Source: Haloterrigena gelatinilytica (GTDB taxonomy: Archaea > Halobacteriota > Halobacteria > Halobacteriales > Natrialbaceae). Taken from it: DNA of 64,000 nt. Each line of letters opens with the position of its first letter. Within the stretch, counting starts at the first letter, position 1. Position numbers and translations under genes: made by a program. Under the pieces are notes generated by a model. The model did no database searches and was not told where the DNA came from. It saw only the letters and a program-made list of their open reading frames with translations. The DNA lies in assembly GCF_013342145.1 (NCBI RefSeq), contig NZ_JABUQZ010000001.1, positions 868,001-932,000 of the forward strand. Direction: 5' to 3'. This document shows, one piece after another, positions 60,901 to 64,000 of this stretch.

Positions 60901-63186
60901 ATGGGAACCGCCCGGGAACAGTTCGCCGTCGGCGGAATGAGCTGCTCGTTCTGCGCCGAGAGCATCCGGAAGGCCTACGACCGCACCGACGGCGTCGCGG
61001 ACGCCGACGTGAGCCTCGCCCACGAGGAGGTCCGCGTGCGGTACGACGACGACCGGGTGAGCGCGGTCGAGCTGAAGGACGCGCTGCGGGATCTCGGCTA
61101 CACCATCCGCGATCCCGATAAGCGCGAGCGGTTCCGGGAGCAGCAGGCCGAACTCGAGGCCGGCAAGCGACGCCTCGCGCTCGCCGGCGGCGCCTCCGTC
61201 GCGACGGCCGCACTGATGCTGTGGATGATCGTCGTCGTCGGACGGTTCGAGTCGACATCGCTACCGATGGATCTCGCCGTGCTGGGTCTCGCGCTGGTAA
61301 CGATGTTCGGCCCCGGCCGTTACATCCTCGAGAAGGCGATCAACAGCCTCCGCCGCGGAATCTTCAACCAGCACGTGCTGCTCGAGGCCGGCGCGTTCGC
61401 GGGACTCCTCGGCGGGTTCCTCGGCCTGACGGTCTTTCCGCACTTCCCGACGGTCCACTTCTTCGCGGTCTCGGTCTTCGTCACGACCTACCACGTCCTC
61501 TCGGAGTACACCAGTCTGCTCGTCCGTACCCGCGCTTCGCGGGCCGTACAGGATCTCCTCGAGCTGCGGCCCGATACCGCTCGCCGCATAGCTGACGACG
61601 GCACCGCCGAGGAGGTCCCCGTCGACGACCTCGAGGAGGGCGATCGCGTCCGAATCAAACCCGGCGAGAGCGTCCCCGTCGACGGCGCGGTCCGCGAGGG
61701 CGAGTCGGCCGTCGACGAGTCGGTGGCCACCGGCGAGTCCGTCCCCGAGGAGAAGACCCCGGGCGACGAGGTGATCGGCGGCAGCGTCAACGAGACCGGC
61801 ACGCTGCTCGTCGCGGTCACCGCGACGGGCGACGACGCGTTCCTGAACCGGGTCGCCAGCGAGATCGAAGCGGCCCGCGCGACGAAACCCGGTATCGTCA
61901 GGCTCGCCGATCGCGTCCTCCGGTACTTCGTCCCCGGTGTCCTCGCGATCGCCGCGCTCTCGTTCCTGTTCTGGCTCGTCGCTCCCGCCGTCTGGTCGGG
62001 CGGTCCGTTCGGAACGGGACCTGACGTGCAACGCGGCGCGTTCGCCGCGCTCGCGGTCCTCGTGCTCGGCTACCCCTGCGCGCTCGGGATGGCGACGCCG
62101 CTGGCGCTCATCCGCGGCGGCGGTGCCGCGGCCAGGCGCGGCGTCCTGCTGCGATCGGCCGACGCCTTCCAGCTCCTCCCCGACGTCGACCGCGTCGTGT
62201 TCGACAAGACGGGGACGATCACGGTCGGCGAACCCAGTATCGCTGAGGTCGCGTCTTTCGACGACGACCGGACCGATACCGACGTCCTCGCGACCGCAGC
62301 GACGGCCGAGGCGTTCAGCGAACACCCGCTGGTCGACGCCGTCCTCGAGCGCGCCGACGAGCGCGGCCTCGAGTACGACGATCCCGACGCGTTCGACTCG
62401 GTGACCGGGAAGGGCGTCCGCGCGACGGTTGGCGGCGACGCGGTGCTGGTCGGGAAGCCCGACTGGCTCGCGTCCGAGGGCGTCGACGTCTCGAGTGCGG
62501 TCGACGACCTCGAGCGACTCCGAGAACGCGGACTCACCGTCTCCGGCGTCGCGCGCGACGGCGACCTGATCGGTCTGCTCGGAATCGGCGACGAGATCAA
62601 GGACGACGCCGCCGCGACCGTCCGACGGTTGCGGGACGCGGGGATCGCGCCCGTGATGATCACCGGCGACGACGAGCGGACGGCCCGCGCGGTCGCCGAC
62701 GAGGTCGGTATCGACCGCGTGCTGGCCGACGTCCTCCCCGACGAGAAGCGGACGGAGATCCGCCGGCTACAGGGGGCGGGCCACCGCGTGGCGATGGTCG
62801 GCGACGGCGTCAACGACGCGCCGGCGCTCGCGCAGGCCGACGTCGGAATCGCGATCGGTGCCGGGACCGATATCGCGATCGAATCGGCCGACGTCGTCCT
62901 CGTCGGCGAGCGCCTCGGTGGCGTGGTCGACGCCGACGAGATCGGACGCGAGAGTTACCGGAAGACCCGCCAGAACCTCCTCGCGGCGTTCGCGTTCAAC
63001 GGCGTCGGCGTCGCGGCGGCGACGACGGGTCTCGTCCACCCGGTGTTCGCGATGATCGCGATGGTCCTGTCGGTCACGGCCGTCCTCGCGAACAGCTTCG
63101 CCGGGCAGGTTCTCTCGAGCGAGGGACTCAACGCGGAGTTCACCGTCCGCGAAACGGAATCGGCGGACGAACGGACGAACGGATGA
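60901..63186 (+). CDS. Heavy-metal P1B-type ATPase with YPC transmembrane motif
   Basis: A 761-aa metal-transport ATPase. An N-terminal HMA domain has GMSCSFCAES (C15/C18). Eight helices are expected. The actuator contains DESVATGESVPEEK, the phosphorylation site is D435 in VFDKTGTITVG, and the nucleotide domain has SEHPLVDAV, GKGVRATVGG and MVGDGVNDAPALAQADVGIAIGAGTDIAIESADVVLV. The membrane metal motif, normally CPC or CPH, is Y391-P392-C393 (LGYPCALGMATPLA). Losing the first Cys should change specificity from Cu+. Export of copper or another soft metal is inferred. An HMA protein converges on it. Confidence 0.9.
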   Translation: MGTAREQFAVGGMSCSFCAESIRKAYDRTDGVADADVSLAHEEVRVRYDDDRVSAVELKDALRDLGYTIRDPDKRERFREQQAELEAGKRRLALAGGASVATAALMLWMIVVVGRFESTSLPMDLAVLGLALVTMFGPGRYILEKAINSLRRGIFNQHVLLEAGAFAGLLGGFLGLTVFPHFPTVHFFAVSVFVTTYHVLSEYTSLLVRTRASRAVQDLLELRPDTARRIADDGTAEEVPVDDLEEGDRVRIKPGESVPVDGAVREGESAVDESVATGESVPEEKTPGDEVIGGSVNETGTLLVAVTATGDDAFLNRVASEIEAARATKPGIVRLADRVLRYFVPGVLAIAALSFLFWLVAPAVWSGGPFGTGPDVQRGAFAALAVLVLGYPCALGMATPLALIRGGGAAARRGVLLRSADAFQLLPDVDRVVFDKTGTITVGEPSIAEVASFDDDRTDTDVLATAATAEAFSEHPLVDAVLERADERGLEYDDPDAFDSVTGKGVRATVGGDAVLVGKPDWLASEGVDVSSAVDDLERLRERGLTVSGVARDGDLIGLLGIGDEIKDDAAATVRRLRDAGIAPVMITGDDERTARAVADEVGIDRVLADVLPDEKRTEIRRLQGAGHRVAMVGDGVNDAPALAQADVGIAIGAGTDIAIESADVVLVGERLGGVVDADEIGRESYRKTRQNLLAAFAFNGVGVAAATTGLVHPVFAMIAMVLSVTAVLANSFAGQVLSSEGLNAEFTVRETESADERTNG

Positions 63187-63434
63187 CGTTTCGACGGAGG
63201 ACACGTCGAAACGTGCGCCTCGAGCGATCGTATCGTCGCTCTGCGGTCGGGAGCCTCGTGGTCGACCCCGCGGATGGCGGTGTGGGGGTCGTCCGCCGCC
63301 ACGTCGTCGACGGCATCGTCCTCGTAGTCGATCGCCACGTCCGAGACGCCCTCGAGGGTCGTCAGCGCGCTCTCGACGTTCCGTTCGCAACCGTTGCAGG
63401 ACATCCCGCTGACCGAAATCGTCCGTCGTTCCAT
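62955..63434 (-). CDS. HMA-domain metal-binding protein with degenerate, run-on C-terminus
   Basis: The frame starts MERRTISVSGMSCNGCERNVESALTTLEGVSDVAIDYED, a normal HMA chaperone start with the CNGC metal site (C13/C16). After about residue 45 the pattern (VDDVAADDPHTAIRGVDHEAPDRRATI) no longer fits the second half of the fold. No stop appears at the expected about 65 codons; the ORF runs 232 nt into the 3' end of the convergent ATPase gene and reaches 160 aa. The N-terminal half is real; the tail is probably the result of a small frameshift or stop loss. It could be a copper chaperone for the ATPase. Confidence 0.5.
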   Translation of the reverse strand: MERRTISVSGMSCNGCERNVESALTTLEGVSDVAIDYEDDAVDDVAADDPHTAIRGVDHEAPDRRATIRSLEAHVSTCPPSKRHPFVRSSADSVSRTVNSALSPSLERTCPAKLFARTAVTDRTIAIIANTGWTRPVVAAATPTPLNANAARRFWRVFR

Positions 63435-63559
63435 ACGAAGACGTTCCCGCTCGAGGAGAGAGCCCGTTCTGCGGGAGCCGATCGCCGGCCCGCGTCGGTC
63501 GATCGGACCCCGCGAGTGCTGGCCCCCGAACGGTAGTCACCGCGACCGTCGCTGACCAC

Positions 63560-64000
63560 ATGACGCGCACAGCCGTGATCGCCGGCGTCGGCCCCGGACT
63601 CGGAGAATCGCTCGCCCGCAAATTCGTCGCCGAGGGCTGTCGAGTCGGGCTCTTCGCTCGCTCGGCGGACTACCTCGAGGACCTGGCGGACGACCTCGGC
63701 GACGACGCCGTCGCCGTCCCGACGGACGTCACGGACCCCGAGCAGGTCGAGGCGGGCTTTCGCGCGGTCCGCGACGAGTTCGGCCCGGTGGACGTCCTCG
63801 TCAATCACGCCAGCGGCGGCGCCTGGCAGGGACTGCGGGAGATCTCGCCGGACGCGTTCGAACGGGCCTGGCGCGTCTCCGCCGCCGGCGCCTTGCTGTG
63901 CTCGCAGGCGGCCGTCGACGACATGCTCGCGGGGGACGGCGGCACGATCATCTTCACCGGCGCGACGTCGGCGGTCCGCGGCCGAGAGGGCGCGATCGGT
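63560..64000 (+). CDS. SDR-family oxidoreductase, 3' end outside window
   Basis: 147 codons from the ATG at 63560 are open to the window edge. The cofactor fold GVGPGLGESLARKFVAEGCRVGLFARSADYLEDLA, VPTDVTDPEQVEAGF, DVLVNHASGGAWQG and the strand GGTIIFTGATSAVRG are those of short-chain dehydrogenases, with Ser/Thr (TGATS) of the active site visible and the Tyr-x-x-x-Lys beyond the window. NAD(P)H-dependent reduction is expected; the substrate is unknown. Confidence 0.85.
   Translation, partial: MTRTAVIAGVGPGLGESLARKFVAEGCRVGLFARSADYLEDLADDLGDDAVAVPTDVTDPEQVEAGFRAVRDEFGPVDVLVNHASGGAWQGLREISPDAFERAWRVSAAGALLCSQAAVDDMLAGDGGTIIFTGATSAVRGREGAIG

Noticed and set aside
1-64000. Replication origin, rRNA operon or insertion sequence
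   Set aside because: No orc1/cdc6 gene with ORB repeats, no rRNA and no transposase reading frame was seen.

Overview
The window is chromosomal DNA of a halophilic archaeon (class Halobacteria). The proteins are strongly acidic, the DNA is GC-rich, and many genes have a TATA-like box about 25-30 nt before the start codon, as expected for leaderless transcripts. The S10-spc ribosomal cluster is in archaeal order with eukaryote-type members (S4e, L19e, L32e). Placement in the Natrialbales/Natrinema-Haloterrigena neighbourhood is an inference from general sequence style, not from a search.

Layout. 1-3.9 kb: DNA gyrase gyrB (5' end outside the window) and gyrA, separated by a 201-nt gap with three perfect hairpins. 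4-6.6 kb: two regulators, one of DtxR/MntR type facing an arginase gene across a palindromic operator candidate. 6.7-11.3 kb: an NDH-2-type dehydrogenase broken by three single-base deletions, then small haloarchaeal proteins (acyltransferase, DUF7344-like, possible Nmad3-like, zinc-ribbon, pilin-like). 11.3-13.1 kb: AT-richer island with a type IV pilin gene ending at tRNA-Pro. 13.1-18.2 kb: cbf5, cmk, an EMC3/YidC-like DUF106 gene and adk, interrupted by an opposite-strand surface/pilin-like gene. 19.4-27.2 kb: terminal-oxidase region (coxB, a fused coxA-coxC, subunit IV, two associated membrane proteins) plus a secreted, membrane-anchored subtilase. 27.3-28.8 kb: thiolase with its OB-fold partner. 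29-43.6 kb: secY and the whole S10-spc ribosomal operon, transcribed leftward and headed by a SPOUT RNA methyltransferase. 43.9-47 kb: a large GAF-PAS5 histidine kinase transcribed away from it.

47.1-48 kb holds two nearly identical tRNA-Gly(GCC) genes followed by tRNA 3'-end remnants. 48-56 kb has housekeeping and small genes: DUF4112, zinc ribbons, HalOD1, thiamine-binding protein, methanopterin cyclohydrolase, GTPBP1-type GTPase, pyrF. 56-60 kb groups three proteins from three unrelated superfamilies that each contain dehalogenases (Asp-nucleophile alpha/beta hydrolase, type II HAD, DehI-like) around a small winged-helix regulator. 60-64 kb has a methyltransferase, a P1B metal ATPase with an unusual YPC motif, a degenerate HMA protein, and an SDR gene cut by the window end.

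The most notable candidates are the dehalogenase-like cluster, the short palindromes inserted in frame in the RNase P protein gene and probably in pyrF, the tRNA-derived repeat array, the triple-deleted dehydrogenase and the YPC ATPase. No rRNA gene, CRISPR array, transposase or replication origin was seen.
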